DNA from: Candidatus Dormiibacter spiritus
GTDB lineage: Bacteria > Chloroflexota > Dormibacteria > Dormibacterales > Dormibacteraceae
Length of the DNA stretch: 64,000 bases
Assembly: GCA_003244185.1 (NCBI GenBank)
Contig: QHBT01000032.1
Location: 1-64,000 of the forward strand
Reading direction: 5' to 3'
Part shown: positions 43,842 through 53,067 of the stretch, in pieces
Numbering within the stretch: position 1 is the first letter of the stretch
Layout of the letters: each line of letters opens with the position of its first letter
The notes under the pieces: generated by a model
What the model was told of the DNA's origin: nothing
Databases searched by the model: none
The model's input: only the letters and a program-made list of their open reading frames with translations
Made by a program: the position numbers and the translations under genes

Positions 43842-45398
43842 ATAGCTGCCCAGCGGCGCCCGGCGGCGCTTCAGCTCGCCGGGATCGTCAAGACCTTCGG
43901 CGCGCTTCGCGCCAACGACAGCGTGGACCTGACAGTGGAGTGGGGTCAGGTCCACGCCCTGCTGGGTGAGAACGGCGCCGGCAAGTCGACGCTGATGAAC
44001 GTCGTCTACGGGCTGATCCGGGCCGACTCCGGCGAGATGCGGTTCGACGGCGCCCAAGTCCAGGTCCACAGTCCCCAGGACGCCATCGGGCTCGGCATCG
44101 GCATGGTGCATCAGCACTTCATGCTGATTCCGCCGCTGACCGTGGCAGACAACGTGATCCTGGGCCAGGAGACAGCGCGAGCTGCGGGAGTGATCGACGG
44201 CCGGGCGTCCCGCCGGACGGTCCGTGAGCTCTCGCACCGGTACGGCCTCCAGGTCGACCCCGACGCACGGGTCCAGGACCTCTCAGTTGGGGTTCAGCAG
44301 CGGGTGGAGATCCTGAAGGCTCTGTACCGGGGCGCCCGGCTGCTGATCCTGGACGAGCCGACCTCGGTCCTCACCCCGCAGGAGACCGAGGGCCTGTTCC
44401 AGATCGTCAGGGGGCTCACTGCTGAGGGAAGCGCTGTCATCTTCATCACCCACAAGCTGGGTGAGGTGATGTCCGTCGCCGATCGGATCACTGTCATGCG
44501 GCGGGGCAAGGTGGTCGCCTCCACGACACCCGCTGAATCCAGCCCGGCTGACCTGGCTCGCTTGATGGTCGGGCGCCCGGTGCTGCTCAGGGTGGACAAG
44601 GGCCCGGCCCAGCCCGGTCTGCCCCTGCTCCAGGTTGATGAGCTGAGCGTTCTTGACGACCGCCGCCAGTTGGCTGTCGACGGGCTCAGCCTGGAGGTTA
44701 GAGCCGGCGAGATCCTGGGCCTGGCCGGTGTCGAGGGCAACGGCCAGGTCGAGCTGGTGGAGGCGATCGCGGGCCTTCGGCCCACCCGCTCGGGCCGGGT
44801 CACGCTGTGCGATCGTGAGGTGACCGCCGCGAGCCCGCGCCGCCGGCTCCGGGCGGGCCTCGGGCACATCCCGGCCGACCGGCACCGGATGGGGGTAATC
44901 CTGGAGCTGCCCATCTCCGACAACCTGGTCCTGGGAGACTTCGACCGACCGCCCTTCGCCCGGGGAATCGTCAGGCTGCTGGCCCAGGTGCGCGACCACG
45001 CCGCGCAGCTGATCAAGTCGTTTGACGTACGCGCGGAGGGCCCCCAGCAGGTGGCGGGCGCTCTCTCGGGCGGCAACCAGCAGAAGGTGGTGGTCGCCCG
45101 CGAGCTGTCGAACGGTCCGCGCGTCCTGATGGCCGCCCAACCCACGCGGGGGGTCGACGTTGGCTCGATCGAGTTCATCCACCGGCAGATAGTCGAGCAG
45201 CGGGACGCCGGCCTGGCGGTTCTGCTGGTGTCCTCCGAGCTGGATGAGGTGCTCTCATTGGCCGATCGGGTGGCAGTCATCTACCGCGGGCAGATCGCGG
45301 CCGTGCTCGAGGGCGACGAGATCGATCGCGACCGCATAGGTCTTCTGATGGCCGGTGCCAAGACTGACGAAGTGGCCGCCACGGGTGAGGGCGGGTGA
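43842..45398 (+). CDS. nucleoside ABC importer, ATP-binding protein (tandem NBD)
   Basis: A ~518-residue protein with two nucleotide-binding domains, as in NupA/RbsA-type importers. NBD1 has GENGAGKST (Walker A), VGVQQRVEI and [11 protein letters not shown] (Walker B); NBD2 has a degenerate P-loop ([10 protein letters not shown]), [15 protein letters not shown] and the weak Walker [14 protein letters not shown]. It energises the adjoining permeases. The start is a problem: no ATG, GTG, TTG or CTG occurs in frame between the upstream lipoprotein stop and the P-loop strand. The ATA at 43842, 10 nt after that stop, sits where a start should be. Confidence 0.88.
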   Translation: MAAQRRPAALQLAGIVKTFGALRANDSVDLTVEWGQVHALLGENGAGKSTLMNVVYGLIRADSGEMRFDGAQVQVHSPQDAIGLGIGMVHQHFMLIPPLTVADNVILGQETARAAGVIDGRASRRTVRELSHRYGLQVDPDARVQDLSVGVQQRVEILKALYRGARLLILDEPTSVLTPQETEGLFQIVRGLTAEGSAVIFITHKLGEVMSVADRITVMRRGKVVASTTPAESSPADLARLMVGRPVLLRVDKGPAQPGLPLLQVDELSVLDDRRQLAVDGLSLEVRAGEILGLAGVEGNGQVELVEAIAGLRPTRSGRVTLCDREVTAASPRRRLRAGLGHIPADRHRMGVILELPISDNLVLGDFDRPPFARGIVRLLAQVRDHAAQLIKSFDVRAEGPQQVAGALSGGNQQKVVVARELSNGPRVLMAAQPTRGVDVGSIEFIHRQIVEQRDAGLAVLLVSSELDEVLSLADRVAVIYRGQIAAVLEGDEIDRDRIGLLMAGAKTDEVAATGEGG

Positions 45399-45415
45399 GT
45401 GAAGCGGGTCACTGA

Positions 45416-46513
45416 GTGAGAGCTGCGCTTCGGATCGCCCAGCAGGCGTCGGTGCCGCTGGTCGCCATCCTGCTCGGGTTTGTGGTCGCCGGCGTGGCTG
45501 TCGCAATCACTGGAGCGGACCCGATCCAGGCCTACCTGGGTCTCTTCCAGGGCGCCTTCACCAACAAGCACGCGTTCACCGAATCGCTGATAGCCTCGGT
45601 GCCCTACGTCTTCCTGGGACTGGCAGTGGCCACCGGGTTCCGCGCCGGGCTCTTCAACATCGGGGCCGACGGCCAGTTCTACCTCGGCGCTTTGGGCGGC
45701 GTCTTTGTCGGGTTCTCGATCCACGGCCTGCCCGGCGTGGTGCACATTCCGCTGGCGATCCTGGCCGGAATCGCCTGCGGGGCTGTCTACGGCGGCCTGC
45801 CTGGCTTCCTCAAGGCCCGGTTCGGAGCCCACGAGGTGATCACCACGATCATGCTCAACTACATCGCCTACAGCCTTTCCGACTACCTGATCAACCGCGG
45901 ACCGCTGGGCGACCCCCACTCCTCGGCGCCCAAGACGCCGTTTATCGATCCCTCAGCGCAGCTCCCGATCATCTTTGCCGACAGCCGCCTCCACCTGGGT
46001 CTGGTGCTTGCCCTGCTGGCGGTGCCCCTGATCTGGTTCCTGATCGAGCGCACCACCATCGGCTTCCGCATCCGGGCAGTGGGGCTCAATCCGGAGGCGG
46101 CGCGGTCCTCAGGTATCTCGGTGGCGCGGACCATGGTCCTGGTAATGGCGATTTCGGGCGGTCTCGCCGGCCTGGCCGGGGCCGACGAAGTGCTGGGCGT
46201 CTCGCACTTCATGCCCCCCAGCTTCTCGATCGGTTATGGCTTCGACGCCATAGCTGTGGCCCTGTTGGCCCGCAGCAACCCCTGGGGGATCCTGCCGGCG
46301 GCCTTCCTCTTCGGCGCCATGCGCAATGGTGCCGGGTTCATGCAGCTGCAGACGCAGGTCTCTGCCGACATGATCTCGATAGTTCAGGCGACGGTGATCA
46401 TGTTTGTCGCGGCCCCGGTCATAGTGCGCTGGCTGCTGCGCCTGCGCGAGGTCCCCGCGGAGAGCCTCCAGATCACTCAGCCGGAGGGCGTCGGCGCCGC
46501 GCCGAAGACCTAG
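45416..46513 (+). CDS. nucleoside ABC importer permease 1
   Basis: A 365-residue membrane permease (BPD_transp_2 / NupP type) starting at GTG 17 nt after the ATPase stop. It has ~9-10 helices; GLFNIGADGQFYLGALGG and EVITTIMLNYIAYSLSDYLINRGPL are typical of the first permease in BMP-linked systems, and RAVGLNPEAARSSGISVARTMVLVMAISGGLAGLAGADEVLG carries the EAA-like loop contacting the ATPase. Confidence 0.93.
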   Translation: MRAALRIAQQASVPLVAILLGFVVAGVAVAITGADPIQAYLGLFQGAFTNKHAFTESLIASVPYVFLGLAVATGFRAGLFNIGADGQFYLGALGGVFVGFSIHGLPGVVHIPLAILAGIACGAVYGGLPGFLKARFGAHEVITTIMLNYIAYSLSDYLINRGPLGDPHSSAPKTPFIDPSAQLPIIFADSRLHLGLVLALLAVPLIWFLIERTTIGFRIRAVGLNPEAARSSGISVARTMVLVMAISGGLAGLAGADEVLGVSHFMPPSFSIGYGFDAIAVALLARSNPWGILPAAFLFGAMRNGAGFMQLQTQVSADMISIVQATVIMFVAAPVIVRWLLRLREVPAESLQITQPEGVGAAPKT

Positions 46514-46518
46514 AGCTA

Positions 46519-47460
46519 GTGGACGCCTTCCTCCACGTCCTGCAACGGGGCGACCTGGTCAACCTGGCGGCCGCGACGCTGGTCGCCTCGACCCCCCTCG
46601 TGCTGGCCGCGCTAGGCGGCCTCATGTGCGAGCGCTCGGGGGTGGTCAACATCGCCCTCGAGGGCATCATGCTGACCAGTGCTTTCGTCGGCTACGCGGT
46701 CGCCTTTAACACACATAACCTGACGCTGGGGGTTCTGGCCGCCGTCCTGGCCGGGATGGCGATCGCGGGCCTCCATGCCGTGCTCTCGATAGCGTTTGTG
46801 GTCGACCAGATAGTCAGCGGGACTGTGATCAACATCCTGGCGGTGGGCATCACCGGCGTCTTCTACCGCGCCTACATCCAGCAGGCCGAGGTCCGCGGGC
46901 CCGGCGTCCTACCCGTCTGGAAGCTGCCCGGCCTCGGCGACATTCCCATCGTCGGACCCATCTTCTTCCAGCAGGCCTTCGTCACCTACGCCGCCCTGGC
47001 GCTGATAGTCGTGGTCCACCTGGTCCTCTTCCGCACGGTCTGGGGGCTGCGCACGCGTGCCTCGGGCGAGCATCCTCGGGCCGCCGAAACCGCCGGCATC
47101 AACGTCTACCTGGTCCGCTACGTCAACGTCATCGCCTCGGGCGCGCTGGCCGGGCTCGGTGGCTGCTACTTCTCGCTCCAGCAGGTGGGTAACTTCCTGC
47201 CCGGCATGACTGGCGGCCAGGGCTTCATAGCGCTGGCGGCTATGATCTTCGGCCGCTGGACGCCGCTCGGCTCCTTCCTCGCCTCGCTTTTGTTCGCGGG
47301 CGCCGGCGCGCTGGCGGGCCGGCTGCAGATCTACGGGGTTCACATCCCGTATCAGGTTCTTGGCATGCTCCCGTACGTGCTCACGATAGTTGTGGTCGCC
47401 GGCGCCGTGGGCAGGGCGGTGGCGCCTGCCGCCGTCGGCAAGCCCTACCGCAGGAGCTGA
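46519..47460 (+). CDS. nucleoside ABC importer permease 2
   Basis: A 313-residue partner permease starting at GTG 5 nt after permease 1. GLMCERSGVVNIALEGIMLTSAFVGY, VSGTVINILAVGITGVFYR and RASGEHPRAAETAGINVYLVRYVNVIASGALAGLGGCYFSLQQ are standard for the second permease of this family. The pair forms a heterodimeric channel. A 9-bp hairpin begins at the first base after the stop. Confidence 0.93.
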   Translation: MDAFLHVLQRGDLVNLAAATLVASTPLVLAALGGLMCERSGVVNIALEGIMLTSAFVGYAVAFNTHNLTLGVLAAVLAGMAIAGLHAVLSIAFVVDQIVSGTVINILAVGITGVFYRAYIQQAEVRGPGVLPVWKLPGLGDIPIVGPIFFQQAFVTYAALALIVVVHLVLFRTVWGLRTRASGEHPRAAETAGINVYLVRYVNVIASGALAGLGGCYFSLQQVGNFLPGMTGGQGFIALAAMIFGRWTPLGSFLASLLFAGAGALAGRLQIYGVHIPYQVLGMLPYVLTIVVVAGAVGRAVAPAAVGKPYRRS

Positions 47461-47491
47461 CCGGCCGCCCGGCTCCGCGCGAGGCGGCCGG
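47461..47491 (+). other. hairpin after the nucleoside importer operon
   Basis: CCGGCCGCC (47461-47469) pairs with GGCGGCCGG (47483-47491) over a 13-nt loop immediately after the permease 2 stop. There is no T-tract, so Rho-dependent termination or mRNA 3'-end protection is more likely than intrinsic termination. Confidence 0.5.
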
Positions 47492-47501
47492 CCAGCCATC
47501 A

Positions 47502-48191
47502 TTGAGAAACGTGATCCGCGCGCTCGTCTTTGACTTCGACGGCCTGATCCTGGATTCGGAGGGGCCCGTGTTTGAAGCCTGGTCGGAGGTTTATCGCCGC
47601 CACGGCCAGGAGCTGTCCCAGTCGTTTTGGGTGACCATCATCGGTCGCAGTCCAGGGTTCTTCGATCCCTTCGCGGATTTGGAAAAGCTGGTCGGCCACT
47701 CGCTGGACCGGGATGCGCTGCAGGACGAGCGCAGGCTTCGCGAACGAGAGCTGGTGGAGGCGCAGCCTGTATTACCCGGCGTGCGGGAATGGCATCGCGA
47801 CGCTCGTCGAATGGGCTTGAAGTTGGGGGTTGCCTCCAGTTCCAGCGCCAGCTGGGTGACAGGCCACCTGGAGCGGCTGGGCCTCGGAGGTTGGGACTGC
47901 ATCCGCTGCCGGGAGCACGTGCGCCAGGCAAAGCCTGCCCCGGACCTCTACCAGGCAGCCGTCGCCTGCCTGGGTGTTACACCCGGGGCAGCCTTGGCCA
48001 TCGAGGACAGCGAGCACGGGGTGGCAGCCGCCAAAGCTGCTGGTCTCATGGCTCTTGCTGTGCCCTGTCCGCTGACCAGTAGTCACGACCTCAGCTCGGC
48101 TGATCTGGTCCTGGGCTCGTTGAAAGAGCGATCTCTGGCCCAGGTCATGGTCGACCTGCGCGGCGCCTCGACACTTTGTAGAGTCCGGTGA
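47502..48191 (+). CDS. HAD-superfamily hydrolase (beta-phosphoglucomutase/phosphatase-like)
   Basis: A 229-residue HAD subfamily IA protein. Motif I is FDFDGLILDSEG (nucleophile D11, acid D13), motif II is VASSSS, motif III includes the Lys in RQAKPAPDLYQAA, and motif IV is AIEDSEHG. The start is TTG at 47502 or GTG at 47511. These enzymes dephosphorylate or isomerise sugar phosphates; next to nucleoside import a pentose-phosphate substrate is possible but not shown. Confidence 0.88.
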   Translation: MRNVIRALVFDFDGLILDSEGPVFEAWSEVYRRHGQELSQSFWVTIIGRSPGFFDPFADLEKLVGHSLDRDALQDERRLRERELVEAQPVLPGVREWHRDARRMGLKLGVASSSSASWVTGHLERLGLGGWDCIRCREHVRQAKPAPDLYQAAVACLGVTPGAALAIEDSEHGVAAAKAAGLMALAVPCPLTSSHDLSSADLVLGSLKERSLAQVMVDLRGASTLCRVR

Positions 48192-48691
48192 GCCGCTCCG
48201 GACAGGCCTTGGGTGGCTGGCTGGCCCGCCCGTTCAGCGCCCGGCGGCCGCATTCGGTCGAGATCTACGGGACTCTCCTGGCCGCGGCGACCATAGCGGG
48301 CGTGGCGGACGCCAGCCACGATCTGCTCGAGATAGTGCTGGCAGTGCTGACGACAGTCGTCGTCTACTGGATAGCTCACGCCTACGCGGAGGTGCTAGGT
48401 CGGGTGGAAGGGCCTGCCCGAACCTGGGCTTCGGCCCGACACGAGCTCGCCACCTCGCTACCGATGGTCACGGCCTGCGCCCTGCCGGTGGCGCTGCTGA
48501 TCATCGCGGAGGCGCTGGGCGCCGGTGTGCAGACTGCAGCCGTCCTGGCCCTCGGGCTCGTGGTCCTGCAGCTGTTGTGGTGGGGCTACATCACCCCGCT
48601 GAGCGGGGGGAGGAGACGGCGACTTGGCTCCAGCCTTCTCTTCGGCGGCTTGGGCGTCGCGATTGTGATCCTGAAGCTGCTGGTGCATTGA
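48188..48691 (+). CDS. small polytopic membrane protein of unknown function
   Basis: A 167-residue protein whose GTG overlaps the HAD stop by 4 nt (GTGA). It has about four to five helices with a YGTLLAAATIAGVADA, VVYWIAHAYAEVLG, ATSLPMVTACALPVALLIIAEALG and VLQLLWWGYI pattern. Homologous proteins occur as uncharacterised membrane proteins in actinobacteria. No transport signature is visible. Confidence 0.7.
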   Translation: MSRSGQALGGWLARPFSARRPHSVEIYGTLLAAATIAGVADASHDLLEIVLAVLTTVVVYWIAHAYAEVLGRVEGPARTWASARHELATSLPMVTACALPVALLIIAEALGAGVQTAAVLALGLVVLQLLWWGYITPLSGGRRRRLGSSLLFGGLGVAIVILKLLVH

Positions 48692-48848
48692 GGCCGCGGG
48701 CTCCTGAACGGCGCGGTGAAGCAGGCGCCTGTGGCCATACCTGTGAATTCGGGAAAGCCTGCCAGGAGTTGTGACGAGGAGGAGGATGCGCTCTACCACC
48801 ACCGACCCTGCCCGGCCTTTGCGGTGGCCCGGGCCGAAACCAGACACG

Positions 48849-48860
48849 GAGAGTACTCTC
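48849..48860. promoter_or_regulatory. 12-bp palindrome over the ribosome-binding region of the YciI-like gene
   Basis: GAGAGTACTCTC is a perfect palindrome ending 5 nt before the ATG at 48866. It could bind a dimeric protein near the transcription or translation start. Confidence 0.3.
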
Positions 48861-48865
48861 AGCGA

Positions 48866-49174
48866 ATGGCCTTCTTCGCGCTGACGATGGTCAACGGCCC
48901 GAGCTGGGATACCTCGCGCCAGCGACGGGAGCAGCATGGCTGGGACGAGCACGCGACGTTCATGGACCGACTCGTCGAGGAGGGCTTCGTGATCCTCGGC
49001 GGACCGATCGGCGACGGCGAGCGGACCCTGCTGGCGGTCGAAGCCGGGGACGAGCGCGAAATCAAGGCGCGCCTGGCGGAGGATCCATGGGCGTCGATGG
49101 GGCTGCTCCAGATTGGTGCGATTCAGCCCTGGACTATCTGGCTCGACGGCAGGCAAAGCAGCCCTACCCACTGA
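48866..49174 (+). CDS. YciI-family protein
   Basis: A 102-residue ferredoxin-like-fold protein of the YCII family: MAFFALTMVNGPSWD, then HGWDEHATFMDRLVEEGFVILGGPIGDGERTLLAVEA and PWASMGLLQIGAIQPWTIWL. The conserved His/Asp of the putative active pocket appear in DEHATFMD. The ATG at 48866 gives normal length. Its function is unknown; relatives include dechlorinating and muconolactone-isomerase-like proteins. Confidence 0.8.
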   Translation: MAFFALTMVNGPSWDTSRQRREQHGWDEHATFMDRLVEEGFVILGGPIGDGERTLLAVEAGDEREIKARLAEDPWASMGLLQIGAIQPWTIWLDGRQSSPTH

Positions 49175-49310
49175 CCAAGCGGAGGGGAAGAGGACCAACG
49201 TCTGGATCACGGGTGATGTCCGGGTGGCCGCTGTCGGTTCTTTCCCCGGACCGTAGTGCCCGGCCATGGGTCGAGGCGTTGCCTGGAACACCGCCGCCGC
49301 AACCGCGGGG

Positions 49311-50411
49311 CTACGCGGCGATGCTGCGCCTGAGAGCGAGCGCACCGGCGGCGACCGTGAATGCAGCAGTGCCGCCCAGGACCAGCAGATCCAGCCCCAG
49401 CTGATCCGTCGACTGGTAGAAGATCGTTTGCTGCAGCGCGTGGACGCCGTAGTAGGTGGGCGTGAAGCGCGCCACCGTCTGCACCCAGTCGGGCAGGAAC
49501 GCCGCCACCGAGATCCCCCCGGACAGGAAGAAGAGGTAGAGGGAGAGATTGATCCCGATCGCGATGACGGGCTGGAAACGGCGGATTGAGGCGCCGAGCA
49601 GGGCGCCCAGACCCGCCGCCGCCAGGCCGAAGAGCGCCACGACCACCAGCGCCGGCAGCCAGTACCAACCGGCAGGACGCAGCAGGCCTGCCGCCGCACC
49701 TCCCACCAGGACTATCGCGGCCAGGCTCATGGTGGTGGTCCAGCCGGCCAGCAGCTTGCCCCCGACCAGCGCGGACCGCGCGATGGGAGCGAGGGTGAGC
49801 TCCTTGATCGTCAGGTCCTCGAATTCGCGCGCCGTGGCGAGACCGCAGTTGACCACCCCTGCCACCGTCAGGAGCAGGGCGAGATGGGGGATCAGGTCGA
49901 ACTGCACGAGGCTAACGTCCTGACTGCGAAGGTCGTGCTCGTGGACCTGGACCAGAACCGGCGAGTCGTTCTGGCCGGCGTAGAAGTCGGTGATGGCAGC
50001 CGGCAGCGAGCGGCGGAGATCATTGGTGAAGTCGAGGTTCAGGTTGTTGATCTCGATGGTGACCGGGTCCGACCTATGCGCGCTGTAGGTTTCGTCGAAG
50101 CCGGCGGGAATGGTGATCACAGCCGCCACGTCCAGGTCGTGCAGGAGCTGGCGGGCGCGCTCCGGAGTTTCCGTCCTCACTCTGAACGAATTCGACGTCT
50201 CCAGAGAGTGCGCCAGGCGGGTCGCCTGCGGGCCGCGGTCCAGCACCACCAGCGCGACTGGGTTCCGGCCGACCGCCTGGGCCGAGATCAGGATGATGAT
50301 CATGAAACCGACGGCCGGCAGCACCGTGGCCACTATCGTGCTCGGTCGCCTCGCCCAGACCCCCATATCCTTCCAGGCGATCGCCAGGACGGCGCGGAGA
50401 TAGGGTTTCAC
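49311..50411 (-). CDS. ABC-2 type permease (YhaP/YhgE-like), second of two
   Basis: A 366-residue protein: one N-terminal helix (VATVLPAVGFMIIILISAQAVG), a large extracytoplasmic domain (~60-190, including VAAVITIPAGFDETYSAHRSDPVTIEINNLNLDFTNDLRRS), then five or six helices with ELTLAPIARSALVGGKLLAGW in the cytoplasmic gate region. This is the export permease layout of multidrug/lipid ABC-2 systems. It is the last gene of a TetR-led operon and overlaps permease 1 by 4 nt. Confidence 0.88.
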   Translation of the reverse strand: MKPYLRAVLAIAWKDMGVWARRPSTIVATVLPAVGFMIIILISAQAVGRNPVALVVLDRGPQATRLAHSLETSNSFRVRTETPERARQLLHDLDVAAVITIPAGFDETYSAHRSDPVTIEINNLNLDFTNDLRRSLPAAITDFYAGQNDSPVLVQVHEHDLRSQDVSLVQFDLIPHLALLLTVAGVVNCGLATAREFEDLTIKELTLAPIARSALVGGKLLAGWTTTMSLAAIVLVGGAAAGLLRPAGWYWLPALVVVALFGLAAAGLGALLGASIRRFQPVIAIGINLSLYLFFLSGGISVAAFLPDWVQTVARFTPTYYGVHALQQTIFYQSTDQLGLDLLVLGGTAAFTVAAGALALRRSIAA

Positions 50412-51502
50412 GCCATCATGCCCCGCCTGAGCACAGTCGTAGCGGCGACCACCGCCGCGACCGCGAAGCCGACCAGCACAGCCACGTCGACCGCCAGCGG
50501 TGTCTGGGCTGTGAGGTAGCCGTGAAACGCATGCTGGAAGAGTGCAATCGCGTAGGTCAGCGGCGAAACCAAGGAGATCGCGGCCGTCCCGCCCCAGTTG
50601 GGCGGCCCGAAGGGTCCACTCAGGAAGAAGAGCGGAAGGAAGCTGCCCAGGGCCAGTGGAATCGCCGCCTGCCGGCGCTTCAGCAGCGTGCCGACCAGCA
50701 CGCCCAGGGCCACGGCCGGCACCATCATCAGCACGCCGTACAGCAGCACCTCGAGAGGGTGCACAGGGTGGACACCGACAACGAAGACAACAACCGCTGT
50801 GACGATCGCGGCCGCCGCGGCGGTGAGGACCAGGCCGGCCGCGACCTTTCCCAGCGCGACCGCCCAGCGGCTGGCCGGCGAGAGCTCCAGCTCCTTGATG
50901 GTGCTTTCCTCATACTCGCGGGCGGTCAGGACCACCGACTGCAGCAGGCCCTCGATGAACATCCCGGCGACCACTATGCTGACCGCCAAATACGGGATGT
51001 AACCGGTGTCGCCGGCCTGGACGTCGACCTCCCTCGCCTGGACGACCACCTGATCGGGGAAGGCCTGGGCGTAGAAGGAGGTGATCGCCAGCGGCACAGC
51101 CCGGCGGATGTCGTTGGTGAAGTCGACCTGCAGGTTGTTGACTTCGACCGCCAGCTCGATCCGGCGGCCCGCCCGCAGGTCGTCGTCGAAACCTGCGGGG
51201 ACCGTGAGCACGCCGACGATGCGGCCGGCTTGGAGCTGGCGCTCCGCGTCGGAGGTGGACATGACATGGACCTGGAACGAGTGGGCGTGCTCCAGTGAGG
51301 AGACGAACTGTCGGGCAAGCGGTCCCTGCCCCTGCATGACCACAGCGATCGGCGCCTCGCCTCCAGTCAGCGCGAAGAGGCTGAACAGAAAGAGGAAGTT
51401 GACAGGGATGATTACCCCGATCACGAGAAAGACGCGCTCGGTGAGTGCGATACGGAGGTCCTTCACGCAGACGGCGCCGATGACACGCAGGGCGCTCCGC
51501 AT
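50408..51502 (-). CDS. ABC-2 type permease, first of two
   Basis: A 364-residue paralogue of the following gene with the same topology: helix ~24-45, an external domain with VGVLTVPAGFDDDLRAGRRIELAVEVNNLQVDFTNDIRRAVP, then helices with KELELSPASRWAVALGKVAAGLV. The start shares one base with the stop of the ATPase (TGATG). Two different permease subunits with one ATPase suggest a heterodimeric exporter. Confidence 0.88.
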   Translation of the reverse strand: MRSALRVIGAVCVKDLRIALTERVFLVIGVIIPVNFLFLFSLFALTGGEAPIAVVMQGQGPLARQFVSSLEHAHSFQVHVMSTSDAERQLQAGRIVGVLTVPAGFDDDLRAGRRIELAVEVNNLQVDFTNDIRRAVPLAITSFYAQAFPDQVVVQAREVDVQAGDTGYIPYLAVSIVVAGMFIEGLLQSVVLTAREYEESTIKELELSPASRWAVALGKVAAGLVLTAAAAAIVTAVVVFVVGVHPVHPLEVLLYGVLMMVPAVALGVLVGTLLKRRQAAIPLALGSFLPLFFLSGPFGPPNWGGTAAISLVSPLTYAIALFQHAFHGYLTAQTPLAVDVAVLVGFAVAAVVAATTVLRRGMMA

Positions 51503-52440
51503 CAGTCCCGCAGCTCGCGGCCGGTCAGCTGGAGGAAGACCTCGTCCAGATCCGGCTCGTGCTGGTTGATCCGGAGCAGCTTGGCTTCACCGGTAACCGC
51601 TGTGACCACCCGACCGGTCGCCTCCGGGTCGCCGGTCAGATTGACCTTCAGGGTCCCGTCGGCAGTATTTACCGCCGTGACTCCGTCGATGCTTCGCAGC
51701 CGGACGAGCAGGGCCGGCGAGGGCGCGAGCTCCAATACGAGGTCGAGCACCGTGTCGCCGTACCTACTCTTCAGCTCCTGCGGGCTGTCGAGCGCCACCA
51801 GACGGCCGCGATCGATGATGGCCAGACGGTCGCCCAGGGCGCTCGCCTCCTCCAAGTAGTTGGTCGTGATGAGGACAGTCTTGCCGCGAGTGCGTAGATC
51901 GAGCACGTGGTCCCAGATCGCGCGCCGGCTCTGCACGTCGACGCCCAGCGTCGGTTCGTCCAGATAGAGCAGCTCGGGGTCGTGGAGCAGCGCGCGAGCG
52001 AGCGCCAGGCGCCGCTTCATGCCGCCGGAATAGGTGCTGACCCTGTCGCGCCGCCTGTCCTCCAGCTGGACCAGCCGGAGCAGCTCATCGATCCGCGAGG
52101 ACAGCCGGCTGCGGGGCACGTCGAAGAGGTCGCCGTGGAAGCGCAGGTTGGCCTCCGCGCTGAGCTCCTCGTAGAGCGCTGTCTCCTGGGGAATGGTGCC
52201 GAGCAGGCGGCGGACCGAGCGCGGCTCGGTAAGCATGTCGCGGCCGAGCACGCGGACAGTGCCCGAGGTCGGCCGCGAGAGCCCGCTGATCACGTTTACT
52301 GTGGTCGTCTTGCCGGATCCGTTGGGGCCGAGCAAGCCGAAGACCTCGCCCCGCTGGACGGTCAGGCTCAGCCTGTCGACGGCTGTGAAGTTCCGGAAGC
52401 GCTTGGTCATCTCGACCAACTCGATAGCCGGTTCGCTCAC
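51502..52440 (-). CDS. ABC-2 exporter ATP-binding protein
   Basis: 312 residues from a GTG at 52440 overlapping the TetR stop (GTGA). It has LLGPNGSGKTTTVN (Walker A), YSGGMKRRLALARALLHDPELLYLDEPTLGVD (signature and Walker B) and a C-terminal DrrA-like domain. The domain order and motif spacing match daunorubicin/multidrug exporters. It powers the two permeases downstream. Confidence 0.93.
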   Translation of the reverse strand: MSEPAIELVEMTKRFRNFTAVDRLSLTVQRGEVFGLLGPNGSGKTTTVNVISGLSRPTSGTVRVLGRDMLTEPRSVRRLLGTIPQETALYEELSAEANLRFHGDLFDVPRSRLSSRIDELLRLVQLEDRRRDRVSTYSGGMKRRLALARALLHDPELLYLDEPTLGVDVQSRRAIWDHVLDLRTRGKTVLITTNYLEEASALGDRLAIIDRGRLVALDSPQELKSRYGDTVLDLVLELAPSPALLVRLRSIDGVTAVNTADGTLKVNLTGDPEATGRVVTAVTGEAKLLRINQHEPDLDEVFLQLTGRELRD

Positions 52441-53030
52441 TTTGCGCCTCCCGTCTCCCAGGCGATGAGCGGTCGGACCGCGGCCGCGAGGAGCGCGTCC
52501 CACTCCGCCTCCGGCAGCGTCACCATTCCGGTCTGGTGCCAGAGACCGGTCATGAACACCAGACCCTGAAGGCAGAGCACAGCCGCCGTGGGATCCACCT
52601 CGGGTCGGAGCTGAGGCGCTGCCGTCAGGAGGGCCCGCTCTAGCAGGACCTTGGCGGCGCGCGGGGTGGGGGCGATCTCCGCCGCCAGCTCAGGGTGCCG
52701 GAGGCATTCGCCCAGCGCGAAGGCCAGGACCTCCGGCCGATCCCGAATCAGGTCGCGGAGGAAGCGGAGGCACGCAACCAGGTCGCCGGCAGCGCGCTCC
52801 GGGGTGGAGGCGTCGACCTCGGCCGGGTAGGCCTCGATCAGACCCACCGGCATGAGCCGGCGGAGCGCCTCGCGAGTCAGCCCCGCCTTGTCGCCAAACT
52901 GACGGAAGAGCGTGACCTCGTTGACGGCCGCCCGGCGGGCGATCTCCCGCGTTGTGGTTCCATCAATACCTCTCCGGCCCGCCAGGTCGAAGAAGGCCCG
53001 CACGATGCGCGTCTCGGCGGCTTCGGTCAT
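52437..53030 (-). CDS. TetR family regulator of the ABC-2 exporter operon
   Basis: A 197-residue repressor from the ATG at 53030. HTH: TRIVRAFFDLAGRRGIDGTTTREIARRAAVNEVTLFRQFGDKAGL. The C-terminal domain is helical with variable ligand pocket. It is the first gene of its own operon, and an operator-like palindrome lies in its promoter, indicating autorepression relieved by an exported drug or lipid. Confidence 0.9.
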   Translation of the reverse strand: MTEAAETRIVRAFFDLAGRRGIDGTTTREIARRAAVNEVTLFRQFGDKAGLTREALRRLMPVGLIEAYPAEVDASTPERAAGDLVACLRFLRDLIRDRPEVLAFALGECLRHPELAAEIAPTPRAAKVLLERALLTAAPQLRPEVDPTAAVLCLQGLVFMTGLWHQTGMVTLPEAEWDALLAAAVRPLIAWETGGAK

Positions 53031-53038
53031 GAGATGAA

Positions 53039-53067
53039 AGTATGTGCTTGCACACAATGCCTGTCAA
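53039..53067 (-). promoter_or_regulatory. promoter with embedded TetR operator
   Basis: On the minus strand TTGACA (53067-53062), a 17-bp spacer and CATACT (53044-53039) make a good -35/-10 pair. The spacer contains TGTGC-AA-GCACA (53043-53054), a perfect palindrome. Binding there would block RNA polymerase. The -10 ends 9 nt before the TetR ATG, so the mRNA is nearly leaderless. Confidence 0.6.

Noticed and set aside
48458-49699. 413-residue Arg/Ser/Pro-rich minus-strand frame
   Set aside because: Crosses the membrane-protein, YciI and permease genes; composition is typical of a wrong frame.
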